DNA of 64,000 nucleotides from Streptomyces sp. A2-16 (GTDB taxonomy: Bacteria > Actinomycetota > Actinomycetes > Streptomycetales > Streptomycetaceae), in the NCBI RefSeq assembly GCF_018128905.1, contig NZ_CP063808.1, forward strand, positions 8,866,001-8,930,000, written 5' to 3'. Each line of letters opens with the position of its first letter. The first letter of the stretch is position 1. Of this stretch, positions 56,897 through 64,000 are shown one piece after another. A program made the translations under genes and the position numbers. The notes under the pieces are model-generated. The model did no database searches. It had not been told where the DNA came from and saw only the letters and a list, made by a program, of their open reading frames with translations.

Positions 56897-58117
56897 ATGC
56901 CCGAAGCCGTGATCGTCTCGACCGCCCGCTCCCCCATCGGCCGCGCTGTCAAGGGCTCGCTCAAGGACCTGCGCCCCGACGACCTCACCGCCACGATCAT
57001 CCAGGCCGCCCTCGCCAAGGTCCCCGAGCTGGACCCGCGCGACATCGACGACCTGATGCTCGGCTGCGGCCTGCCCGGCGGTGAGCAGGGGTACAACCTG
57101 GGCCGTATCGTCGCCGTGCAGATGGGCATGGACCACCTGCCCGGCTGCACGATCACCCGCTACTGCTCCTCCTCGCTGCAGACGAGCCGCATGGCCCTGC
57201 ACGCCATCAAGGCCGGCGAGGGCGACGTCTTCATCTCGGCCGGCGTCGAGATGGTCTCCCGCTACGCCAAGGGCAGCTCGGACGGTCTGCCGGGCACCAC
57301 GAACCCGCTCTTCGACGAGGCCCAGGCCCGCACCGCCGCCACCGCCGCGTCCGAGGGTTCCACCTGGCACGACCCGCGCGAGGACGGTCTGCTCCCCGAC
57401 CCGTACATCGCCATGGGTCAGACCGCCGAGAACCTGGCCCGCGTCAAGGGCGTCACTCGTCAGGACATGGACGAGTTCGGCGTCCGCTCGCAGAACCTCG
57501 CCGAGGAAGCCATCAAGAACGGTTTCTGGGAGCGCGAGATCACCCCGGTGACGCTGCCCGACGGCACGGTGGTCAGCAAGGACGACGGCCCCCGCGCGGG
57601 CGTCACCCTCGAGGGCGTGCAGGGTCTGAAGCCGGTCTTCCGCCCCGACGGTCTCGTCACGGCCGGCAACTGCTGCCCGCTCAACGACGGTGCCGCAGCA
57701 GTCGTGATCATGTCCGACACCAAGGCCCGCGAGCTCGGCCTCACCCCGCTCGCCCGCATCGTGTCGACCGGTGTCTCGGGCCTGTCCCCCGAGATCATGG
57801 GCCTCGGCCCGGTCGACGCGAGCAACCAGGCGCTGCGCCGCGCCGGTCTCACCATCGACGACATCGACCTGGTCGAGATCAACGAGGCGTTCGCCGCCCA
57901 GGTGATCCCCTCGTACCGCGACCTGAACATCCCGCTGGAGAAGCTGAACGTGAACGGTGGCGCGATCGCCGTCGGCCACCCCTTCGGCATGACCGGCGCC
58001 CGCATCACCGGCACGCTCATCAACTCCCTCCAGTTCCACGACAAGCAGTTCGGTCTGGAGACCATGTGCGTGGGCGGCGGCCAGGGCATGGCGATGGTCA
58101 TCGAGCGTCTGAGCTAG
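56897..58117 (+). CDS. acetyl-CoA C-acetyltransferase (thiolase)
   Basis: 406 residues from ATG 56897 with GGAG 5 nt upstream. Thiolase N- and C-terminal halves: catalytic Cys90 in TRYCSSSLQTSRMAL, NEAFAAQVIPSY, GGAIAVGHPFGMTGAR with the histidine, and the second cysteine in ETMCVGGGQGMA. Condenses or cleaves acyl-CoA, either in beta-oxidation or in acetoacetyl-CoA formation. Degradative FadA type is slightly favoured. A 35-nt hairpin follows. Confidence 0.95.
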   Translation: MPEAVIVSTARSPIGRAVKGSLKDLRPDDLTATIIQAALAKVPELDPRDIDDLMLGCGLPGGEQGYNLGRIVAVQMGMDHLPGCTITRYCSSSLQTSRMALHAIKAGEGDVFISAGVEMVSRYAKGSSDGLPGTTNPLFDEAQARTAATAASEGSTWHDPREDGLLPDPYIAMGQTAENLARVKGVTRQDMDEFGVRSQNLAEEAIKNGFWEREITPVTLPDGTVVSKDDGPRAGVTLEGVQGLKPVFRPDGLVTAGNCCPLNDGAAAVVIMSDTKARELGLTPLARIVSTGVSGLSPEIMGLGPVDASNQALRRAGLTIDDIDLVEINEAFAAQVIPSYRDLNIPLEKLNVNGGAIAVGHPFGMTGARITGTLINSLQFHDKQFGLETMCVGGGQGMAMVIERLS

Positions 58118-58172
58118 CAGGCGCCGAAGCGTCAACACTCCGTATCCGTACGGGAACTCGCTGTCACTCTTT

Positions 58173-58207
58173 GGCCCAGAACCCAGGAAACTCCAAGGTT
58201 CTGGGCC
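58173..58207 (+). terminator. hairpin after the thiolase gene
   Basis: ggcccagaacc (58173-58183) pairs exactly with ggttctgggcc (58197-58207), loop 13 nt, followed by gattt. It lies 55 nt after the thiolase stop. Confidence 0.7.
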
Positions 58208-58405
58208 GATTTGTGATCCAATCTCCCTCAGGATGTGACCTATCTCCCTTCCGGAAGGGATTTACGCAGGTCAGAGCCGTTTCACCACTAAACCCCGGGC
58301 CCAAAGTCCTGTCCGTTTCGTGACGTTACGCACTGACAGCTGGATAGTCCGCCCTTCAAGCTGATGTAGGAAGTCGGGGGTCGACTTTGAACCGGGAGTA
58401 CGTCA

Positions 58406-59188
58406 GTGAGCGCCATGCCGATCGCCTTGTTGGTCACCACGGCCGCCACGGGCGCCGTGGGCGTCGCCGTCCTGCGCACCCTCATGGTGCTGCGCCGACA
58501 GGTCGCCGCCCTGCACACCGAGCTCGCCAGGAACAACACCGCGCCCGTACGGGGTCTCGTACCGGCCGCCCGCCCCGCCGCTGACGTCGACGAGATACGC
58601 GCCGCCGTGGCCGAGGCCCTCGCCGAGGAGCGCGAGCGCGAGCTCGCCGAGGCGCGGGCCTTCTGGGCGGCCCAGGAGGCCCGTGACGCCTCCGACGCAC
58701 CCTCGCTGCTCGGTCTGCCCGACAGCGATCTGTTCCTGCCCCGGCAGGCCGATTTCGTGGGCCTGGAGCCGGTGTCGGAGCCGACCGTCGACCTGGACGA
58801 GTTCGCGGGCGACTCCCCAGAGCTGGCCGCGGCCCGCCGCCGGCACCCGAGCCACCCGGACTTCGTCCCGGTCGGTTCACCCGTCGTGAACGACCATGAA
58901 CGCACGGTGGCGACGCTGGAGGAGCTGGCCGCCTCCGGCACCGAGCTCGCCGACGTCCGCCCGGGCCCGCTCGGCACCCTCGACGTCTATGTCTTCGCCG
59001 ACGGCACGACACTCTGCATGACCCCGGGCCACCGCGAGACGGCGGAACGCCTCTCGGCGGCCCTCCGCGCCGGCGAAACCCCGGTGCTGCTGGGCGGCTC
59101 GGGCATCTCGGGCGCGTACACGCTGACCTTCGCGTGCGGCGAGGAGAACGTCTACATCCTGGCCGACCGGGTCATAGCGTCCCTGTAG
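58406..59188 (+). CDS. hypothetical protein with N-terminal membrane anchor
   Basis: 260 residues from GTG 58406 with gggag 7-9 nt upstream. Not recognised. An N-terminal hydrophobic helix (IALLVTTAATGAVGVAVL) is followed by a coiled-coil-like Glu/Ala stretch (IRAAVAEALAEERERELAEARAF), an acidic linker, and a C-terminal globular domain of about 100 residues (LGTLDVYVFADGTTLCMTPGHRETAERLSAAL, read in parts). A conserved Streptomyces protein is likely from its stable codon pattern. Confidence 0.72.
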   Translation: MSAMPIALLVTTAATGAVGVAVLRTLMVLRRQVAALHTELARNNTAPVRGLVPAARPAADVDEIRAAVAEALAEERERELAEARAFWAAQEARDASDAPSLLGLPDSDLFLPRQADFVGLEPVSEPTVDLDEFAGDSPELAAARRRHPSHPDFVPVGSPVVNDHERTVATLEELAASGTELADVRPGPLGTLDVYVFADGTTLCMTPGHRETAERLSAALRAGETPVLLGGSGISGAYTLTFACGEENVYILADRVIASL

Positions 59189-59191
59189 GAG

Positions 59192-59503
59192 TCACACTCC
59201 GGCACGCTGCTGGGCCTGCGCCACCAGCTCCAGCGCTTCTTCCACTTGGCCCTCGTCCGTCAGGACGAGGGCCAAGTCGTGCACGGCCACGGTGATTTGG
59301 TCGGCGGCGGCGAACATCCCCGCGTCCGGCATCTCGCGCGGAGCGGTCCCCGGCTCCTCCAGAACCTGCGTCCGGCGGGCGAACTCGCGGGCCAGGCCCA
59401 GCGCCTCGGCGGCCGCACCCCGTTGCAGCCGGCTCTGCGGCGCGGCCCGCAGACGGTCGGCGAAGTGGTCCACAGCCCGGGTCAGACGTGTCGTATCAGC
59501 CAC
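59192..59503 (-). CDS. small conserved hypothetical protein
   Basis: 103 residues, 3 nt from the convergent neighbour's stop. Mostly helical with no membrane segment; Ala, Arg, Glu and Leu rich (RAVDHFADRLRAAPQSRLQRG, HDLALVLTDEGQVEEALELVAQAQQ). Function unknown. Confidence 0.72.
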   Translation of the reverse strand: MADTTRLTRAVDHFADRLRAAPQSRLQRGAAAEALGLAREFARRTQVLEEPGTAPREMPDAGMFAAADQITVAVHDLALVLTDEGQVEEALELVAQAQQRAGV

Positions 59504-59607
59504 CCGGCAACCGTACGCGTCCCACCGGGACTGTTGCCAACAGGCGAACGCTCAGGCACGGTGACCTGAAGGACCGGCTTACATCCCCTTTGCGTCCGGA
59601 GGCGCCG

Positions 59608-59838
59608 ATGTCCCACGTCCTCTCCGAGGAGACCCACCGCAACATGCTCGCCCGCATTCCCCACTGCACCGGTCGTGAAGTGTCCGACTGGCTCCGCACC
59701 GTCGACGAAGGCCCAGCCCTCTTCCGCTTCGAGGAAAAGGTCAGCTGGCTCCGCCACGAACACAACCTCGCGTACGGCCACGCCAAGGCGATCATCCACG
59801 AGTACGACCTGAGGAGGGCCGCGCGCAGGTACTTCTGA
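59608..59838 (+). CDS. DUF4287 family small protein
   Basis: 76 residues from ATG 59608 with GGAGG upstream. Contains HCTGREVSDWLRTVDEGPA and FEEKVSWLRHEHNLAYGHAKAIIHEYDLRRA, read in parts, matching the DUF4287 pattern of small helical proteins. Function not known. Followed at once by a strong bidirectional terminator. Confidence 0.75.
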   Translation: MSHVLSEETHRNMLARIPHCTGREVSDWLRTVDEGPALFRFEEKVSWLRHEHNLAYGHAKAIIHEYDLRRAARRYF

Positions 59839-59852
59839 GCTGCGCACATGCC

Positions 59853-59883
59853 GAAGGGCCCCCGGTTCGACCGGGGGCCCTTC
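59853..59883. terminator. strong bidirectional hairpin terminator
   Basis: gaagggcccccggt (59853-59866) and its exact complement accgggggcccttc (59870-59883) around a tcg loop, between the convergent DUF4287 and Bax-inhibitor genes. Confidence 0.85.
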
Positions 59884-59902
59884 GCCGTACGACCGTCGAG
59901 GA

Positions 59903-60796
59903 CTAGTCGTTGCTGTTGAGGATCGCGATGAGGCGCAGGAACTCCATGTAGATCCAGACCAGCGTCAGCGTCAGACCGAACGCCGCCAGCCAGGCCTCCT
60001 CCTTCGGCGCACCGTAGGCGATGCCGTCCTCGACCTGCTTGAAGTCGAGGGCGAGGAAGCACGCGCCGAGCAGGACGCCGATGATGCCGAACAGGATGCC
60101 GAGGCCGCCGCTGCGGAAGCCGAGACCGTCGCCGCCGCCGAAGGCGGCGAAGAGCAGGTTGACGACCATCAGCAGCATGAAGCCGAGCGCGGCCGCCATG
60201 ACGAAGCCGTAGAACCGTCGGTTGACGCGGATCCAGCCGGCCTTGTACGCCACGAGCACGGCGGCGAAGACCGCCAGTGTGCCGATGACGGCCTGCATGG
60301 CCGCACCGCTCGCGATGCGGTTGTCGACGATGCTGGAGATCACGCCGAGGAACACGCCCTCGAACGCGGCGTACGACACGATCAGCGCGGGCGTGGCCGT
60401 GCGCTTGAAGGACTGGACGAGCGCCAGGACCATGCCGATGACCGCGGCGCCGATGCCGATGCCGTACGAGCGGCCGATGTTGGCGTCGTCGACGGGCAGC
60501 AGCGCCCAGGAGAGCGCGGCGGTGACGATCAGGATGCCGAGCGTAGTGCCGGTGCGCATGACGACGTCGTCCATCGTCATCCGGCCGGTGGTCACCGGGG
60601 CCTGCGGCGGCGCTCCCTGCTGCAGGTCCTGCTGGGCGTAGGGGTTGGTCGCGTACGGGTTGCCCTGCGGCTGCGCGTAGGGGCTGCCCTGCGTGCCCAC
60701 GGCTGCTCCCCCGGCCTGCGGCGCGGTGTTGAAGCCCGCGTAGCCGTTGTCGCGGCTGAACCCCCGTCGCGAGAAGACCGGGTTGCTGCTCCTCAT
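59903..60796 (-). CDS. Bax inhibitor-1/YccA family membrane protein
   Basis: 297 residues. N-terminal Gly/Gln/Tyr/Pro-rich cytoplasmic region (about 1-70, QPQGNPYATNPYAQQ), then seven hydrophobic segments with the family features NRRFYGFVMAAALGF and LDFKQVEDGIAYGAPKEEAWLAAFGL, where acidic residues line the pore. Members form a pH-sensitive calcium leak channel in other bacteria. The cellular role here is unknown. Confidence 0.92.
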   Translation of the reverse strand: MRSSNPVFSRRGFSRDNGYAGFNTAPQAGGAAVGTQGSPYAQPQGNPYATNPYAQQDLQQGAPPQAPVTTGRMTMDDVVMRTGTTLGILIVTAALSWALLPVDDANIGRSYGIGIGAAVIGMVLALVQSFKRTATPALIVSYAAFEGVFLGVISSIVDNRIASGAAMQAVIGTLAVFAAVLVAYKAGWIRVNRRFYGFVMAAALGFMLLMVVNLLFAAFGGGDGLGFRSGGLGILFGIIGVLLGACFLALDFKQVEDGIAYGAPKEEAWLAAFGLTLTLVWIYMEFLRLIAILNSND

Positions 60797-60944
60797 TTCA
60801 CTCCTCCATGGCCACCGTGTGTGGACCTTGCCTCAAGAGTAATGGGTAGGCAAAGGAATGACCCTAGTGCTTGAGGAGGATCTTCCCTCGTTGTGCTGGC
60901 CAACACGCTACGCGCGGGCGTGATTCCCGGCACCGGAGGGGCCC

Positions 60945-62120
60945 TCATCCGAAGGCGAAGCCGGTGTACCCCTCGGCGAGGTCGGTCTCGGCGGCCCGCG
61001 ACCCGGCGATCCGCTCCAGCCGGGCCAGCTGCATCCGGTCCTCGAAGGGAGTGGCGTCGGGCGCCCGGTGCAGGAGGCCCGTCATGTCGTACGAGAACCG
61101 TTCGGCCTGCCAGACCCGGCGCAGGCAGGTCTCGGAGTAGGCGTCCAGGCGTTCGGCCGAACCGGTCTCCTTCTGGTGCGTCAGCGCCCTCGCGAAGGTC
61201 ACGACGTCCCCCACGGCGAGGTTCAGGCCCTTGGCGCCGGTCGGCGGGACGATGTGGGCCGCGTCACCGGCGAGGAAGAGCCGGCCGTGGCGCATGGGCT
61301 CGTGGACGTAGGAGCGCATGGGGGTGACGGACTTCTGGGTGATCGGGCCGCGCTCGAGGGTCCAGTCGTCGTCCGTCTCGAAGCGCCGCTCCAGCTCGTC
61401 CCAGATCTCCTCGTCGCCCCAGCTCTCGGCGTCCGTTCCCTCGGGGACCTGGAGGTAGAGGCGGGAGACGGACGGGGAGCGCATGGACAGCAGGGCGAAG
61501 CCGCGGTCGTGGCGGGCGTAGACGAGTTCGTCGTGGGAGGGCGGGACGTCGGCGAGGATGCCGAGCCATGAGAAGGGGTACGTCCGCTCGAAGACCTTGG
61601 TCAGTTCGGCGGGAATCGCCTTCCTCGCGACGCCCCAGAAGCCGTCGCAGCCGACGACGTACTCGCACTCCAGGACGTCCTCGCGGCCCTCGTGCCGGAA
61701 GCGGACGCGCGGGTTGTCGGTGTCGGCACCCTCGACGGCCAGGGCCTCCGCCTCGAACAGCAGGGGGCCGCCGTCCTTCAGCTGGAGGGCGATGAGGTCC
61801 TTGCAGACCTCGGTCTGGGCGTAGACCATCACGGACCGGCCGCCGGTGAGGGCAGGGAAGTCGACGCGGTGGCGCTGCCGCGCGTAGCGCAGCTCGATGC
61901 CGTCGTGGTTCAGCCCCTCGCGGTCCATGCGCTCGCCGGCGCCGGCCGCGCGCAGCACGTCGACCGTGCCCTGCTCCAGGATCCCGGCGCGCTGGCGCTG
62001 CTCGACGTAGGCGCGGTCGTGGCTCTCCAGGACGACCGAGTCGATGCCGGCGCGGTGGAGGAGCCGGGCGAGGAGGAGGCCGGCGGGGCCGGCTCCGATG
62101 ATGCCGACGGTGGTACGCAT
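60945..62120 (-). CDS. pobA: 4-hydroxybenzoate 3-monooxygenase PobA
   Basis: 391 residues, matching the usual 390-394. FAD/NADPH enzyme that makes protocatechuate from 4-hydroxybenzoate. GIIGAGPAGLLLARLL (FAD-binding), QRQRAGILEQGTVDVL, the DG motif VGCDGFWGVARK and GD motif LAGDAAHIVPPTGAKGLNLA are all typical of PobA. From ATG 62120. An inverted repeat upstream (62175-62192) may be its operator. Links to protocatechuate ring cleavage, whose genes are not in the window. Confidence 0.94.
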   Translation of the reverse strand: MRTTVGIIGAGPAGLLLARLLHRAGIDSVVLESHDRAYVEQRQRAGILEQGTVDVLRAAGAGERMDREGLNHDGIELRYARQRHRVDFPALTGGRSVMVYAQTEVCKDLIALQLKDGGPLLFEAEALAVEGADTDNPRVRFRHEGREDVLECEYVVGCDGFWGVARKAIPAELTKVFERTYPFSWLGILADVPPSHDELVYARHDRGFALLSMRSPSVSRLYLQVPEGTDAESWGDEEIWDELERRFETDDDWTLERGPITQKSVTPMRSYVHEPMRHGRLFLAGDAAHIVPPTGAKGLNLAVGDVVTFARALTHQKETGSAERLDAYSETCLRRVWQAERFSYDMTGLLHRAPDATPFEDRMQLARLERIAGSRAAETDLAEGYTGFAFG

Positions 62121-62174
62121 CGAGCGTTCCCTTCGGAGGGCTGGGGTACTGGCCGCCATTGCGGATGTTCGCAC

Positions 62175-62192
62175 AGTGAAGTTTTTTTCACT
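62175..62192. promoter_or_regulatory. inverted repeat upstream of pobA, candidate operator
   Basis: agtgaa (62175-62180) and ttcact (62187-62192) form a perfect 6+6 inverted repeat across a T-rich spacer, 55-72 nt before the pobA start. Imperfect extension to cacagtgaa and ttcacttgaatgtg gives a wider symmetric shape. The regulator is unknown; IclR-type PobR is a common controller of this gene. Confidence 0.45.
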
Positions 62193-62289
62193 TGAATGTG
62201 CCGAGTTTGCGCCCAGGGACTGCCGATGTCAACGGTCAGCGCGGCCGTCCGGCCCGCGGGTGGCTGCCGCGGGCCGGACGGCCGACGGG

Positions 62290-62967
62290 TCAGCGGCCGG
62301 GCCAGCCGTCCAGGTGGCGGCGCATGGTGACGTCCTCCTGCGCATCGCCCTTCGGGGCGTCGGCCACGGCGTCCCGGAGGACGGAGTTGACCTCGGCGGC
62401 GAGGGCGTCGGCCCGGGTGCGCAGGTCGGTCGCGGGGACGTCGGAGCGGGTCAGCGCGTCCAGCCTGCGTTGGATGTCGGCGAGTTGGCGGCGGTGGGCC
62501 GAGTCGAGGGTGAGCGGGGTGGGCGTGGAGACCACGAACTGGTAGGCGCCGGCCAGGGTCTGGCAGCCGGTGCAGCTCTTGTTGGTGGCGTCGCTGAGGT
62601 TCACGGCGTTCAGGCGGGTGTGCTCACCCGCGATGGTGACGATCTGGAACGACAGCGCGACCGAACGGCAGGCGTCGTCGGCGGTGCAGCCCGAGGAGAC
62701 CGCGTTGGCCTGGTTGCGCACGGAGGCGGCGTTCACCTTGCCGAACTGGCGGATGGTGAAGGAGTCCTTCTCCTCCTCGTGGTCGAGCCGGTCGGCGTGG
62801 CTGAAGACATGGTCCGACGCGACGGCGACCTTGGTGGCGGCCCCGCCGGTGGCCGCCTGCGCCGGTACGGCGGTCGCCACACCGGCGACACCGGCGGCGA
62901 ACAGCCCCACGCGAACGGCACGTCGGGTGAACGGGGTGGAGGTACGGGGTTTTCGGTGGCTGCTCAA
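62290..62967 (-). CDS. secreted protein of unknown function
   Basis: 225 residues. N-terminal signal peptide with twin arginine (FTRRAVRVGLFAAGVAGVATAVPAQAA), possibly Tat-dependent. The mature part is not recognised: a short acidic stretch (DRLDHEEEKDSF), a conserved-looking cysteine pair SGCTADDACRSV and another KSCTGCQTLAG, then a helical tail. The four cysteines may form two disulphides outside the cell. Followed by a repeat-rich region. Confidence 0.8.
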   Translation of the reverse strand: MSSHRKPRTSTPFTRRAVRVGLFAAGVAGVATAVPAQAATGGAATKVAVASDHVFSHADRLDHEEEKDSFTIRQFGKVNAASVRNQANAVSSGCTADDACRSVALSFQIVTIAGEHTRLNAVNLSDATNKSCTGCQTLAGAYQFVVSTPTPLTLDSAHRRQLADIQRRLDALTRSDVPATDLRTRADALAAEVNSVLRDAVADAPKGDAQEDVTMRRHLDGWPGR

Positions 62968-63006
62968 GGAATCTCCTCGGGTGGTGGATCAGTAGGGATG
63001 TGGGGG

Positions 63007-63097
63007 TGCGGGTGGCCTGGATGCGGGTTGTCGGAGTGCGGGGGGCCTGGATGCGGGTTGTCGGAGTGCGGGGGGGGGCCTGGATGCGGGTGGCCCG
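63007..63097. repeat. 30-bp tandem repeat, about 3 copies
   Basis: Units start at 63007, 63037 and 63067: gtgcggg-gcctggatgcggg followed by ttgtcgga, the third unit 2 bp longer and drifting at its end. Minus-strand reading gives His-Pro-Gly-Pro-Pro repeats but no start or gene context supports coding. Confidence 0.8.
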
Positions 63098-63265
63098 GCT
63101 GCGGGGAGGGCGACGAGGAGGGGCCCGGAACCGGCCGTGACGCCGGGCGCCGGGCCCGCGGGCGGCCGGGACGAGGCCCGAGCGCCGACCCGCGTGAGGA
63201 CCACACACGCGGGTCGGCGCAGACCGCCGGACCACCGGGCCGCGGGGCAAGGGCCGAAGGCCCCC

Positions 63266-63620
63266 TCGGGCCAGATCCGCCGACCGGACCGCTTGACGCG
63301 GATCGACCGGCCCCGACCCCAGGCCCCAGGCCACCGGCCCTTGACCCTCGTCCCTCCTCCCTCGGAAGGCGCTGCCCGACCTCGCCCTCCTCGGGCCAGA
63401 TCCGCCGACCGGACCGCTTGATGCGAATCGACCGGCCCCGACCCCAGGCCCCAGGCCACCGGCCCTTGACCCTCGTCCCTCCTCCCTCGGAAGGAGCTGC
63501 CCGACCTCGCCCTCCTCGGGCCAGATCCGCCGACCGGACCGCTTGACGCGAATCGACCGGCCCCGGCCCTCGGCCCCGGGCCCCGGCTCCCGGCCCCGGA
63601 AAGAGCTGCCCGACCCGCCG
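63266..63620. repeat. 125-bp tandem repeat, two full and one partial copy
   Basis: Copies begin at 63266, 63391 and 63516, exactly 125 bp apart, each opening tcgggccagatccgcc. The first two differ at only about three positions. The third keeps about the first 60 bp and then, after a GC-rich replacement, the end word gagctgcccgacc. 125 is not a multiple of three, which argues against coding. Near-identity suggests recent amplification. Confidence 0.9.
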
Positions 63621-63904
63621 TCCGTGGGATGCGAGGCCCCTCTCCCCGCTCCCGCCCGGCCCCGGCCCCACGCAGGTGGTCCGGCAGGACGCCCCCTTCC
63701 GGGAGGGATCTGGCCGGCCCCCGTGGCGGGAGCCGGCCGTGGCGGGCCGAGGGTCTGCCTCGGGTGGGGCGGACGGTTCCTCCCGGGCCCCGGACCCGGC
63801 CCCGGCCCCGGTGTCCGGGAAGCCCGGCGGCCGGGTCGCCGCCGTCCCCTCCTCGATGCCCGGGCCGGAAGCCTGCGCGGCCGGTCCGTCTCCGTCCCGC
63901 CCCC

Positions 63905-64000
63905 TCAGGACGCCCCGGGTGTTCCGCTGGCCGGCGGTGGGGAGGGGGTGTCCGCCGGGGACGCCGGGATGCTCTCCGACGGGATCGGGGACGGGGCCTG
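63905..64000 (-). CDS. 3' end of a Pro/Ser-rich gene entering from the right edge
   Basis: Reading the minus strand from the last base gives 31 codons then TGA (63905-63907): QAPSPIPSESIPASP then ADTPSPPPASGTPGAS. The Pro/Ser/Thr/Glu content resembles the tail or linker of a secreted or membrane protein. No start lies in the window, so the gene begins outside. Simple composition leaves some doubt that it is coding. Confidence 0.4.
   Translation of the reverse strand, partial: QAPSPIPSESIPASPADTPSPPPASGTPGAS

Larger units (their letters stand above)
62968..63904. other. 937-nt gene-free tract with two tandem repeat arrays
   Basis: No credible gene on either strand; a His/Pro-rich minus-strand frame is an artefact of the repeats. 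It holds a 30-bp array (63007-63097), a 125-bp array (63266-63620), and beyond 63640 extremely GC-rich simple sequence with the hairpin ggccggc / gccggcc near 63712-63738, which could terminate the minus-strand gene entering from the right edge. Confidence 0.6.

Noticed and set aside
63007-63620. CRISPR array
   Set aside because: Repeat units are directly adjacent without spacers, and no cas gene is present.
62964-63671. Minus-strand frame with His-Pro repeats
   Set aside because: Produced by the 30-bp and 125-bp repeats; the 125-bp unit is not a multiple of three and no start or family supports coding.

Overview
This window comes from a high-GC actinomycete, almost certainly a Streptomyces. 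The evidence is the very GC-rich DNA, the frequent GTG/TTG starts, four-base ATGA/GTGA overlaps between genes, LAxTG/LPxTG surface proteins, a SigB-type partner-switching set, and gene families and an order typical of the Streptomyces core chromosome. No rRNA, tRNA, phage or insertion-sequence gene was seen.

Layout. (1) 1-9.6 kb: five LytR-CpsA-Psr (LCP) cell-wall ligase paralogues, the first cut by the window edge, with a family 2 glycosyltransferase and a hotdog thioesterase between them. (2) 9.6-15.4 kb: methyltransferase, Cys/Met-rich copper-storage-like protein, acyl-CoA dehydrogenase, UDP-glucose dehydrogenase, CGNR regulator, and two tandem VOC proteins. (3) 15.5-24.9 kb: two adjacent M19 dipeptidases, one with every expected metal ligand replaced, coupled to purE and purK; then GtrA, a histidine kinase/response regulator pair and a POT peptide transporter. 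(4) 24.9-28.3 kb: a coupled set of two sorting-signal surface proteins sharing one domain plus a membrane protein. (5) 28.4-32.4 kb: anti-sigma ATPase, STAS antagonist, SigB-family sigma factor, and a large membrane protein combining a sigma-like region, a zinc anti-sigma motif and an extracellular ricin lectin. (6) 32.4-35.1 kb: a small accessory islet with a VapBC-like pair, an unknown membrane protein and an orphan DndB-like protein. (7) 35.2-40.8 kb: histidine-utilisation operon hutU - M20 amidohydrolase - hutF - hutI behind a recognisable promoter, with a divergent fold-III PLP decarboxylase-like gene. (8) 42.5-45.4 kb: three Roadblock/LC7 proteins with a DUF4388-like protein. (9) 45.5-51.3 kb: RpiR regulator coupled to an ammonia-lyase homologue with an altered MIO triad, divergent from a glycine-betaine/choline type ABC importer. 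(10) 51.4-64 kb: SDR with divergent XRE regulator, cystathionine beta-synthase, SGNH hydrolase, thiolase, small conserved proteins, Bax-inhibitor-1 protein, pobA, a secreted protein, and a repeat-filled tract leading to a gene cut by the right edge.

How the genes work together. The LCP proteins, glycosyltransferase, UDP-glucose dehydrogenase and GtrA fit envelope glycopolymer assembly. purE/purK perform a purine step. The hut operon converts urocanate through formiminoglutamate and N-formylglutamate to glutamate; no classical hutG is present and the coupled M20 enzyme is the candidate for the last step. The most unusual items are the ricin/sigma/anti-sigma fusion, the non-canonical MIO enzyme, the M19 pseudoenzyme, the paired sortase substrates and the accessory islet. 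Homology statements rest on reading motifs by eye; no database search was run.
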